This document shows, piece by piece, positions 46,663 to 53,886 of a DNA stretch of 64,000 nt. Below the pieces are notes generated by a model that searched no databases, was not told the origin of the DNA, and was given only the letters and a program-made list of their open reading frames with translations. The position numbers and the translations under genes were made by a program. The stretch covers positions 1 through 64,000 of the forward strand of contig NZ_RHNW01000006.1 of the NCBI RefSeq assembly GCF_003946045.1, written 5' to 3'. Position 1 is the stretch's first letter. Every line of letters begins with the position of its first letter. The stretch comes from Levilactobacillus mulengensis (GTDB lineage: Bacteria; Bacillota; Bacilli; Lactobacillales; Lactobacillaceae).

Positions 46663-47115
46663 CTATCTGACAATCATTACGGAAACTGGAGAATATTTTG
46701 CCATGTAGGCCGCTTGACTCCCAAAGTATTTCCGCACGCCAGATTGTGAAAGTGACCCCACAACTAGCAGGTCTGGTTCAACCTCGGGGATAATCTTTTT
46801 CACAATCGTCTCCCCAGGGTCCCCTTCGCCGATAATAATTTTCACCTTGGTGATGCCAAACCGCCGCGCTAATTTTTCATATTCCTGTAAATGCGCTTGT
46901 AAATCACTGCGTTGACCATGCACGTAATCCTTGCTGAGAGCTTGGTAGATATTCATGTTGTCAGATTCCAGTACGGAACAAATCACTAACTCAGCGTCGT
47001 CAAACTTCGCCCGGTTCATCGCGTAACGAAAGGCCAGTTGCGCGTCCGGTGAGTCATCCACCCCAACTAAAATTCGGGTAAACTTCTTTGGGTCCATTGA
47101 TCCGGTAGTGTCCAT
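46663..47115 (-). CDS. universal stress protein UspA family
   Basis: 150 residues from the ATG at 47115, with GGAGGAG 6 bp upstream. The fold starts ILVGVDDSPDAQLAFRYAM. The C-terminal VVGSLSQSGVRKYFGSQA segment partly matches the ATP-binding G-2x-G-9x-G pattern, so nucleotide binding is possible. An in-frame extension runs about 95 codons upstream through repeat R17 and is not part of the gene. It lies 160 bp from the first gntP gene on the same strand, with that promoter between them. Confidence 0.85.
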   Translation of the reverse strand: MDTTGSMDPKKFTRILVGVDDSPDAQLAFRYAMNRAKFDDAELVICSVLESDNMNIYQALSKDYVHGQRSDLQAHLQEYEKLARRFGITKVKIIIGEGDPGETIVKKIIPEVEPDLLVVGSLSQSGVRKYFGSQAAYMAKYSPVSVMIVR

Positions 47116-47228
47116 TGAAAACTCCTCCTCACTTTTCTTAGCTACGTCCATTATAACGGAAAACGGTTCCATTGGGGAGCCGAAAGCTATGAAACTTAGG
47201 TTGGTGCTTTGCCGCCTTCGGCTGACAG

Positions 47229-47372
47229 GGATTACGCCTGCTGTGAGGGACGCTTCCAGCCAAAGAACGGGCTTCCAGCTCGCCTTGAAGCCGAAGCCCT
47301 CGTCTCCAAGGTCGCCCCCTGCTGTAGGCCGGGAAAGAACCCCGACCAACACCAGCGACACAGCTGACTCCA
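47229..47372 (-). repeat. structured repeat R17 (type 1, degenerate)
   Basis: Retains TTCCAGCC, the hairpin CCTTGAAG/CTCCAAGG with one mismatch, and CGACACAGCTGACTCC. The end motif is missing. It abuts the start of the universal stress gene. Confidence 0.7.
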
Positions 47373-47463
47373 TCCCTGTCCTCCTACGGCTTTGCAGCAA
47401 CGCCTAACTTCCAAGAGCTTCTGCCCATTTATGGCATTAGGCTTTCTCTTTCCCAACGACCCC

Positions 47464-47516
47464 AGCCTGAAAACGGTCTGGCAACACAGCTGGCCACCTT
47501 GATTCGCCTCTGGTCA
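47464..47516 (-). repeat. structured repeat R18 (type 1, terminal fragment)
   Basis: Only the end AACACAGCTGGCCACCTTGA..GCCTCTGGTCACTCAC remains, followed by CACCTATTTTCACCAGC, an arm sequence also seen in R10 and R20. Confidence 0.7.
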
Positions 47517-47634
47517 CTCACACTGGTTCACCTATTTTCACCAGCTAAGTTTCCCCCTTACATCATCCATAACTAAAAATGGGCACCACCAGTCAGTAGT
47601 CCCCATCCAAACCTAACTTTTTAAATTCTCTAAG

Positions 47635-47907
47635 TTACTTAACCCGATCCCGCTTTCGCAACCAATTGTTTAACCGCAAGAAGAAATAGATAATCGCAAC
47701 CAACAGACTCCACGCAATCAGTGCCGTGACGACCATGATACCTAGCGTCGACAACGAATGGCCCGTCTGCCACCAATCTTCGACGAGCTCCCAGATTCTG
47801 ATGCCTGAATGGTGGTGTAGCAAGAAGCTCAGTGGCGCAAATATCAAATCTAAGACGACACCCAGTGCAATGAATCCCCAGGCCTCTTTCATGGCTCGTT
47901 TGAACAT
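47635..47907 (-). CDS. small membrane protein, 90 residues
   Basis: The ATG at 47907 has GGAGG 9 bp upstream. Two hydrophobic segments (about 8-26 and 48-74) are separated by a histidine-containing loop, and the C-terminus is strongly basic (RLNNWLRKRDRVK). I do not recognise the family. It lies downstream of tRNA-Arg on the same strand. Confidence 0.6.
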   Translation of the reverse strand: MFKRAMKEAWGFIALGVVLDLIFAPLSFLLHHHSGIRIWELVEDWWQTGHSLSTLGIMVVTALIAWSLLVAIIYFFLRLNNWLRKRDRVK

Positions 47908-48001
47908 GTGACCCCTCCTCCAAGTTCGCGTGAGCATCCAGCATCCCCATAGCTTGACCCACGCTTATTCCCTCTTTTAGTTTAGCATATCCCTCACTGT
48001 A

Positions 48002-48039
48002 AACAAAAAGCGCGCCGGATTGGTTTCCGGAACGCTTTG
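48002..48039 (-). terminator. terminator after tRNA-Arg
   Basis: Minus strand: AAAGCGTTCCGGA pairs with TCCGGCGCGCTTT, followed by TTTGTTT. Confidence 0.8.
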
Positions 48040-48055
48040 ACTGATTCATTTCTAA

Positions 48056-48128
48056 TGGCCCCACCCGGACTCGAACCGGGATCATTCGCTTAGGAGGCGA
48101 GTGCCCTATCCAGTTGTGCTATAGGGCC
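48056..48128 (-). tRNA. tRNA-Arg (anticodon CCU)
   Basis: 73 bases. The acceptor stem GGCCCTA pairs with TGGGGCC (one G-U), discriminator A. The anticodon loop CTCCTAA carries CCT, which reads AGG. The T loop GGTTCGAGTCC is canonical. CCA is not encoded. A hairpin ends about 6 bp before the 5' end. Confidence 0.95.
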
Positions 48129-48133
48129 ATATT

Positions 48134-48168
48134 AAAAGATCCGTTATTAATTTTCACACGGATCTTTG
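48134..48168 (-). terminator. hairpin between the helicase gene and tRNA-Arg
   Basis: AAAGATCCGT pairs with ACGGATCTTT, loop of about 13 bases, then TTTTAAT on the minus strand. It looks like the helicase terminator but lies just 6 bp before the tRNA. Confidence 0.65.
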
Positions 48169-48181
48169 TAATTGTAAAGCG

Positions 48182-49531
48182 TTACTTCGCTTCGTCGTGG
48201 TCGCGCCACTTCTTGTGCATCCCTTTATTCTTGGTGTGCCGGTTCTTGTGCTTCTTTTTCTTGCTCGGGTTAGGCGTCTCCACCTTGACCGTTGGCTTCG
48301 CACCACCACTGGTTTTCACCTTGGCGCTGGCCTTGGTCCCATCCTTAGCCTTGGCCGTAGCGGTTGGTTTCGCCGTGGCTTGACGTTCGGCCTTGGCCGT
48401 TTCGTTGGCCTGTACGGCGGCAGCGGTTGGCCGTTCCGTCCCCAGGGCCCGCCCGTTAAAGTAGAGCGGAACCAGCTCGTAGTCCGTTTCCTTCAGGAGG
48501 CGCTTCAAATCACGTAAATCGTGGTCGTCCCCTAAACTGATTACCTGACCCGGTTCACCCATCCGGCCAGTCCGACCGACCCGATGGACGTATTCGTTGA
48601 CCTTATCTGGCAAATCGTAGTTGATGACGGCTGGCAACTTGGGAATGTCTAATCCCCGCGCCGCAACGTCCGTCGTCAGTAACAACCGAATTCGACCTTG
48701 ACGGAAATCTTGTAAGGCCTTTTCCCGTTGGACCTGCCGTAAGTCACTGGTCAACCCGGCCGCAGACACGTGGTCGTGGTAGAAGCGTGTCGCCGTCTTG
48801 TGGAGCGTGCTCGACTGCTTAAAGAAAACCAGTGCCCGGAAGTTCGGGATGGCCAGCAACCGTTTCAACATTTGGTCACGCTTGTTCATGCCGACCTGTA
48901 GTAAGCCGTGGCGTACTTGGCCCTGCGTGTTGTCTTGGTCCCGGACGTCCACCCGTTCAACGTTTTGGCCGAACCACTTGTCCAGCTCGTGCAAAATTGG
49001 GGTATCGGTGGCGGAGAAGAAGCCTAACTGCACGTCGGCCGGCATTGACTGGGCTATTTCACGGACAGTGTCTAACGTGTCTCCCGTTAACAGGTCATCG
49101 GCTTCATCGACAATCATCAGGGAAATCAAATGCAGCTTGAGCTTACGGTCATTGACCAGGTTCAAGACCCGACCCGGCGTGCCGACGATGATTTCTGGCC
49201 GCTTCTTCAAGCGCTCCGTTTGGCGTTTCACATTGGCCCCACCGGTTAAGGCGGCGACCTTTAAGTCGAGTAACTTGGCCCAGTCACGCATGACCCGGCT
49301 GGTCTGAATGGCCAACTCTTGAGAGGGTTCCAGAACAATCAGTTGAATCCCATCCCCCGGCAACAGGTTCGCCAGTGCGGGCAGCGTGAAGGCGACCGTC
49401 TTACCGGACCCCGTGGGTGCTAGTCCCAGGACGTTTTGGTCCCCGACCATTTTGTCATAAACGGCCGTTTGAATCGCGGTTGGTGCCTCGTAACCTAAAT
49501 CTTTAAAATGTTGTTCAAATTGTTTTAACAT
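48182..49531 (-). CDS. DEAD-box RNA helicase
   Basis: ATP-dependent RNA helicase of 449 residues. In order: Q-motif region FKDLGYEAPTAIQ, motif I APTGSGKT (about 38-45), motif II DEAD (VDEADDLL, about 142-149), motif III SAT, and in the second RecA domain HRVGRTGR (about 315-322). The C-terminal tail (about 365-449) is basic and low in complexity, suiting RNA binding. Its role in ribosome assembly or cold response is by family analogy. GGAAA precedes the ATG. It is 12 bp downstream of the oxidoreductase gene, so the two are probably co-transcribed. Confidence 0.9.
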   Translation of the reverse strand: MLKQFEQHFKDLGYEAPTAIQTAVYDKMVGDQNVLGLAPTGSGKTVAFTLPALANLLPGDGIQLIVLEPSQELAIQTSRVMRDWAKLLDLKVAALTGGANVKRQTERLKKRPEIIVGTPGRVLNLVNDRKLKLHLISLMIVDEADDLLTGDTLDTVREIAQSMPADVQLGFFSATDTPILHELDKWFGQNVERVDVRDQDNTQGQVRHGLLQVGMNKRDQMLKRLLAIPNFRALVFFKQSSTLHKTATRFYHDHVSAAGLTSDLRQVQREKALQDFRQGRIRLLLTTDVAARGLDIPKLPAVINYDLPDKVNEYVHRVGRTGRMGEPGQVISLGDDHDLRDLKRLLKETDYELVPLYFNGRALGTERPTAAAVQANETAKAERQATAKPTATAKAKDGTKASAKVKTSGGAKPTVKVETPNPSKKKKHKNRHTKNKGMHKKWRDHDEAK

Positions 49532-49543
49532 GCTGTTTCCTTT

Positions 49544-50548
49544 CTAGTCGTTCTCATCAGCTGGGAAACGCAGGTTGGCGCTGACCCGTAAGCTGTAGAG
49601 CACCTGGTTCACGGTTGTGCTCCACTGTAACCAGCGGCGATAATCCGCTTGGTTCTGGGGATCAGTTGGGGCATCAAGTACCCGGGCAAAATCGTTCACT
49701 TCTGGCAGCATCGGGTTGGCCAAAGCCGGTTGGCTGAGATCCGTGACGTTCCCCGCTGCATCGCGTTCGGACACGTGCGTCAGCTCACCCGCACTGTCCA
49801 GTGAAACCGTTTCTTTCAAGCCATAGATTTCGGATGGTGCGTAGGAGTTGCTGGTCTTCCCAAACGAAACGGTGATGTCAAAGCCAACGTAGCGCAAGAC
49901 TGCCAGCCCCTTGCCATCGGCCCCGGTCGCAATCAACGTTGGGTAATACTGCACGTGCTCCGGCTGGCCAAAGAGCGCCACGGCCAAATAAATGGGATAA
50001 ACCCCCAAGTCCTGCAGCGCCCCGGCAGAAAATTGGCGGCTGAACACGTTGGGGACGTCGCCGTCCAACACCAGGTCATAACGTGACGAGTATTTCATGT
50101 AGGTCAGCGCAGCCCCTTGAATCGTGGGCAAGCCCAGTAAGGCCTTCGACAACGCCTGGAAATTAGGGGTGTGCACGTGCCGAGCTGCCTCGAAGAATTT
50201 CACCTCAGGATGTTGGGCCAAAGCCGCCTGAATCGCCACCATTTCCTGGCGGTTACTGAAGGCTGGCTTCTCCACCACGATAGAAATATCATGAGCAATC
50301 GCGGCCATGGCCTGATCAAAGTGCAGACTGTTAGGCGAGGCAATGTAGACGGCATCCAAATCGGCCTGCGTCAGCATTTCCTCGTAGTCCGTGTAACTGG
50401 TCTGCGCCTGGTTCTTGGCTGCGAACGCATCGGCGGTGTCTTGGTGCCGGGAATAAACGCCAGCCAGTTCATACCGGCCACTCAGCGCCAACGCCTCGAC
50501 GAATTGTTGCGTAATCCAATTGGTTCCTACCGTCCCCATACGAATCAT
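49544..50548 (-). CDS. Gfo/Idh/MocA-family oxidoreductase
   Basis: NAD(P)-dependent sugar-type dehydrogenase of 334 residues. The Rossmann start IRMGTVGTNWITQQFVEAL is followed by VYIASPNSLHFDQAMAAI and the conserved EKPAFSNRQE (E-K-P motif, about 94-103). A second alpha/beta domain starts after residue 120. The substrate is unknown. The start ATG has GGAGGG about 7 bp upstream. Repeat R19 lies close upstream. Confidence 0.85.
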   Translation of the reverse strand: MIRMGTVGTNWITQQFVEALALSGRYELAGVYSRHQDTADAFAAKNQAQTSYTDYEEMLTQADLDAVYIASPNSLHFDQAMAAIAHDISIVVEKPAFSNRQEMVAIQAALAQHPEVKFFEAARHVHTPNFQALSKALLGLPTIQGAALTYMKYSSRYDLVLDGDVPNVFSRQFSAGALQDLGVYPIYLAVALFGQPEHVQYYPTLIATGADGKGLAVLRYVGFDITVSFGKTSNSYAPSEIYGLKETVSLDSAGELTHVSERDAAGNVTDLSQPALANPMLPEVNDFARVLDAPTDPQNQADYRRWLQWSTTVNQVLYSLRVSANLRFPADEND

Positions 50549-50606
50549 GCGAATCCCTCCAAAATTGTTTGAATTATTTTGATTTTTGTTAAATTGTGCT
50601 TAATTG

Positions 50607-50792
50607 CCGTTCCTGACGGCGGGCTCAAAGCGCCCTGCTGTGGGGCTGGTTCCAGCCTAAGGGGCGGGCTTCCACCTCGACTTTGAGCCTGAGAAACGGT
50701 CTCAAAGGTCGGCCCGTGGGCTAGGCTGGGTAAGAACCCCAGCCAAGGCCACCGACACGGCTGAGCACTTTGGCCCGCCTCTGGTCACTGAC
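50607..50792 (-). repeat. structured repeat R19 (type 1)
   Basis: Full-length core. The closing helix CAAAG/CTTTG is compensated relative to CAAGG/CCTTG copies, and the GGCTGGG/CCCAGCC hairpin is present. The outer arm is only weakly visible in A/T-rich flanks. Confidence 0.85.
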
Positions 50793-51110
50793 ACTGATGA
50801 CTCACTTTACTATTTCTATAATTGAAACGCAGGTGTCGTGCCATTGCATAATTCTTCTAATCATTGTCAGCCAAACACAATCAACCTATATTGCGCTTGC
50901 ACAGCCTTGTAAAGTCGAATCATCACCACAAAACACGCTTACCTTCAAGTTTACCATGCCCGTGCGTGAAAACCCGTGACCAGCACTCGGTGATTACTGG
51001 GCGTGTCGCTGGCATTTCTCTTGCCCAGCCAAGCGCTAATCCCATTTTAACAGTCCCCGTGGTCTGGCGATAGCTTTCGGATTAATTTTCTGAAATCTGA
51101 GGGAAATAGT
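50793..51110. other. intergenic region, nothing recognised
   Basis: No gene, terminator or repeat is supported here. A -10-like TATATT near 51133 may serve the next rightward gene. Confidence 0.4.
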
Positions 51111-51175
51111 ACAGGTTTCCCGGTCAAAAATGTTATATTGTAGGAAGAAACTTAAATTCAAGGGAGGGATTACCG

Positions 51176-51553
51176 GTGAAAGGTCGAGACATTGCCTTAT
51201 TTGGAATTTCACTGGTTGCCGGATTGACTGGCGGCTTTTCGTTGCGCAAGAAGAAAGACCCACAACCAAGCACATCGCCACTCTTTTACGTTGGCACGTG
51301 GCAGTTTATTGACCCCCACAACCAGCGTCGCCACCGGCTCGAAATTAGTCCTAATCTTGACGTGCAGATTGATGATCACCAGCTTCAAGTCCGGGTTCAG
51401 GACCTCAATGAACAGCAATTGACGTTCCAGGATAAATTCGGTTATCACTTAACCATTCACGCCAACGAACGCCAACCAATTTCATTTTTTGATGAAGCCG
51501 ATGATTGTACCTACACGATGCAACCTATTTCGCCAAATAAAGATGACGCCTAA
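51176..51553 (+). CDS. DUF4828-type small protein
   Basis: 125 residues with GTG start; GGGAGGG lies about 7 bp upstream. The N-terminus has a short hydrophobic stretch (about 6-22) followed by RKKK, perhaps a membrane anchor. The rest is a beta-rich domain beginning FYVGTWQFIDPHN and ending FFDEADDCTYTMQP, which I recognise as DUF4828 of lactobacilli. Function is unknown. A strong terminator follows at 51562. Confidence 0.75.
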   Translation: MKGRDIALFGISLVAGLTGGFSLRKKKDPQPSTSPLFYVGTWQFIDPHNQRRHRLEISPNLDVQIDDHQLQVRVQDLNEQQLTFQDKFGYHLTIHANERQPISFFDEADDCTYTMQPISPNKDDA

Positions 51554-51561
51554 TCATAACT

Positions 51562-51596
51562 AAGGACCTGGGATACTTGACCCCAGGTCCTTTTCA
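51562..51596 (+). terminator. terminator of the DUF4828 gene
   Basis: AAGGACCTGGG pairs with CCCAGGTCCTT, followed by TTCAT. It is symmetrical enough to serve the convergent gene as well. Confidence 0.8.
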
Positions 51597-51607
51597 TATG
51601 CCTAAAT

Positions 51608-52363
51608 TTATGGCGCGTATTTCGCCCACGCTCGCTGGTTCCCGTTGAACACGGACCGGGCCACGGGCTGGTCCTGACCATTCTGGGTCACACTGCCATC
51701 CGCATCATATTCGATCAATTTGACCTGCGAATCGTGCCCCGCTAACTTGCCCCCGGCAATCCAATAATCCTCGCTGGGTAAGACCGGCCGAACAAATTGG
51801 GTCAACACCTGTTTGTTGGCGAAAATAATGACCCCTTGATGGTACCATTTCAGACGACTGACCAGCGTTTTGAGCTTCTGACCCTGTGCCGCCATGTCCG
51901 TATTACTACTATTATATTTACCATAATAACTGACCGCCACCATAATTGGTAAGGTCCCGGTATCCTGACCGACCGTTTCGTGGAAGTGACGGTACTGTCG
52001 CGCAGCCGAGCTGGTAAAGCTGAATGTATGCGCAACCCCCACCTTGAGGTCGGCCCCCTGCGACCGCGAATAGTTATCGCTGAAGTCGTCATCGGTATAG
52101 GTCGCCCCGGACGTCGCCTGCAGGTAAACGAAGTCCGTATGTTTAGCCAGCTGTTGGAAATCCAGGTAGCCACTGTCCTGGTTAATCGTCATCCCCCGCA
52201 CCGGGTAGTTCTCCAACTGCCGCTTCTGGTGCGCCTGCCACTGACTCCAGCCAACAACGGCGACGACCAACACCAGCAAGAGGCCGAGGCCCCACCACCA
52301 ACGCCGATGATGCCGACGGCGGTACGTATTTTCATAAATTGGTTTGTACTCAGTTCGTTTCAC
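51608..52363 (-). CDS. GH25-like protein lacking the usual catalytic residues
   Basis: 251 residues with GTG start. A basic N-terminus is followed by one membrane segment (about 22-40), so the domain is extracytoplasmic. The fold follows GH25 lysozymes: DFVYLQATSGATYTDDDF, GADLKVGVAHTFSF, DYWIAGG. The first strand, normally GIDVSxxQG, reads GMTINQDSG. The catalytic D-x-E after the HxF strand is replaced (IMVAVSYYG). It is therefore probably a binding or scaffold protein rather than an active muramidase. The ribosome-binding site is distant (AGGAGA), so the start is uncertain. Confidence 0.7.
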   Translation of the reverse strand: MKRTEYKPIYENTYRRRHHRRWWWGLGLLLVLVVAVVGWSQWQAHQKRQLENYPVRGMTINQDSGYLDFQQLAKHTDFVYLQATSGATYTDDDFSDNYSRSQGADLKVGVAHTFSFTSSAARQYRHFHETVGQDTGTLPIMVAVSYYGKYNSSNTDMAAQGQKLKTLVSRLKWYHQGVIIFANKQVLTQFVRPVLPSEDYWIAGGKLAGHDSQVKLIEYDADGSVTQNGQDQPVARSVFNGNQRAWAKYAP

Positions 52364-52529
52364 CGTCAGTCACCGTTTCTCCTTTAGCCATCGCACCACC
52401 TTACCCGGCACTAGTAGCCACTAAATTTAACTTTTATTATACCATGCCGGCCGCCAGAACCTAACCCACGGCGCGATGTCCCTGGTTTTAATTTGGTCGT
52501 TGGCTTCTTCACTTTAGTTGACTGCGTGG

Positions 52530-52565
52530 ACGTCAAAGGAGCCGGGAAAAACTCCCGGCCCCTCT
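52530..52565 (-). terminator. terminator of the RpiR-family regulator gene
   Basis: GGGGCCGGGAG pairs with CTCCCGGC around a short loop, with a modest T run (TTTGAC) afterward on the minus strand. Confidence 0.5.
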
Positions 52566-52577
52566 GCATTTAGCTAT

Positions 52578-53402
52578 TTAATCTTCGTGCCGGGTCTGTT
52601 CGATCACATCACGGACCTTGGTCAGCGTTTGATCGGTTCGTGAAGAGATTCGCAACACGGTCATCATAAACAGGCTATCGAGAATGGCCAACTGGGAAAG
52701 TAACGAGTACATCCCCTCCGAGCGGTAGTTCACTTCATCCGTCAATGATAGGAAGGAAACGTCCGCGGCCTGCGCCAATGGTGACCCACTATAACTGGTG
52801 ATGGCAATCATCGTGACATCATTGCGCTCTAGCTCTTCCGCAATTTTCAACGTTTCATGATTCCGGCCAGAATGGGAGATGATAATGGCGACGTCATCCT
52901 TTCCCAACTTAGCGGCCTGCATCAGTTGGATATCGTAATCCGGATAGTACGCCACGTTCAGTGAGGTCCGCAAAAACTTGTGAAAACCATCTAATGCGGC
53001 AATCGAGGACCCACCAAGGCCGAAGAACGTGACCGAGTTGGCATGAATCAATTTGAGGACTGCCCGGGCCAGCTCGTGTTCACTCAACGCCTCGTTCGTG
53101 GCTTCTAATGAATGAATCGTGTAATGAAAAGTTTTGTTCGCAATGGTCGACAGGGAATCCCCCTCGCCCAGTTCTGGAAAGGAACTGATTTGGGGCGTGT
53201 CTTCGATGGCCAAATGAGCCAAGGCCATGGTGAACTCCCGGTAGTTAGCGTAGTCCATGCGTTTCACAAATCGTGAGATGGTGGCCGTGGAAACCCCGGT
53301 GGCACTGGCCAACTCCTTGATGGTCATTTCACTCACAACGCTGGCGTTGTCCAGTGCCAGTGTCGCCACCTTCTTTTCCGTTGGAGAGAGTTGATCATAC
53401 AT
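52578..53402 (-). CDS. MurR/RpiR-family transcriptional regulator, likely of gluconate genes
   Basis: 274 residues. The N-terminal HTH_6 domain (about 1-78) includes ELASATGVSTATISRFVKRMDYANYREF. The C-terminal SIS domain (about 105-245) senses phosphosugars (TFFGLGGSSIAALDGF, AIIISHSGRNHETLKIAEEL). It is divergent from gnd-gntK-gntP, which strongly suggests it controls that operon and binds 6-phosphogluconate or gluconate-derived effectors. Candidate operators lie at 53667-53687, 53790-53804 and 53820-53836. This assignment is by context. Confidence 0.85.
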   Translation of the reverse strand: MYDQLSPTEKKVATLALDNASVVSEMTIKELASATGVSTATISRFVKRMDYANYREFTMALAHLAIEDTPQISSFPELGEGDSLSTIANKTFHYTIHSLEATNEALSEHELARAVLKLIHANSVTFFGLGGSSIAALDGFHKFLRTSLNVAYYPDYDIQLMQAAKLGKDDVAIIISHSGRNHETLKIAEELERNDVTMIAITSYSGSPLAQAADVSFLSLTDEVNYRSEGMYSLLSQLAILDSLFMMTVLRISSRTDQTLTKVRDVIEQTRHED

Positions 53403-53660
53403 TCCCCGAATCTTACCAATGGTTGAGCGTGCGATGATCGCCGACCCCTTTCTTCGATACCCTTATTTTAAAACTTATTTTATCTACAATAGACGGTCTA
53501 ATCTATAAGCCGGTTACCCACTTAGGTATCCAGCACCCGGACGATTGACCGATTGAATCGCGGCGGCAAGTAAGGTCAGTCACCCAACCAGGAATCCCCA
53601 TCCCCTGCCGGTTGCCAATCCCTGTCTGATCCCGGTATGCTGACAGCGACGTTGAACTTT
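53403..53660. other. leader side of the RpiR gene, nothing further recognised
   Basis: The region upstream of the regulator contains A/T-rich promoter-like stretches (TTTTAAAACTTATTTTATCT near 53465-53485). No gene or repeat is supported. Confidence 0.4.
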
Positions 53661-53666
53661 TTAGCC

Positions 53667-53687
53667 AATTTTGTGAATCACAAAATT
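53667..53687. promoter_or_regulatory. 21-bp palindrome, candidate RpiR operator
   Basis: AATTTTGTGA and TCACAAAATT are perfect 10-bp arms around a single A. A second element, AAAAAAGTTTCAC at 53695-53707, is the exact complement of GTGAAACTTTTTT at 53821-53833. Confidence 0.6.
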
Positions 53688-53789
53688 TTTTGGTAAAAAA
53701 GTTTCACTGTCGTAAATCGCCGAAATCCCGCGGTGTAAAGCGATTACCATTTTAAAATCTGCCACGTGGCAACAACTTATTTCACTTTT

Positions 53790-53804
53790 TGTAAACATTT
53801 TACA
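53790..53804. promoter_or_regulatory. palindrome upstream of the gnd -35 box
   Basis: TGTAAA-CAT-TTTACA, perfect 6-bp arms. It resembles a cre site (CcpA) but lacks the central CG, so it may instead be an RpiR-type operator. It lies 31 bp (about three helical turns) from the palindrome in the promoter spacer. Confidence 0.5.
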
Positions 53805-53813
53805 TCAAAAGCC

Positions 53814-53842
53814 TTGAAATGTGAAACTTTTTTACATATAAT
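53814..53842 (+). promoter_or_regulatory. promoter of gnd-gntK
   Basis: TTGAAA (53814-53819), 17 bp, TATAAT (53837-53842). The spacer carries TGTGAAAC-T-TTTTTACA, an imperfect palindrome where a repressor would block polymerase. Confidence 0.8.
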
Positions 53843-53886
53843 AGCGTTGTCAGAAAAATTTCGCATCATGCAAAGGAGATTATTTC

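Noticed and set aside
47116-47400. N-terminal extension of the universal stress protein
   Set aside because: The extra codons run through repeat R17; GGAGGAG precedes the ATG at 47115.
53790-53804. Catabolite-responsive element (cre)
   Set aside because: The palindrome TGTAAACATTTTACA lacks the central CG of cre sites. I record it as a palindrome of undecided regulator.
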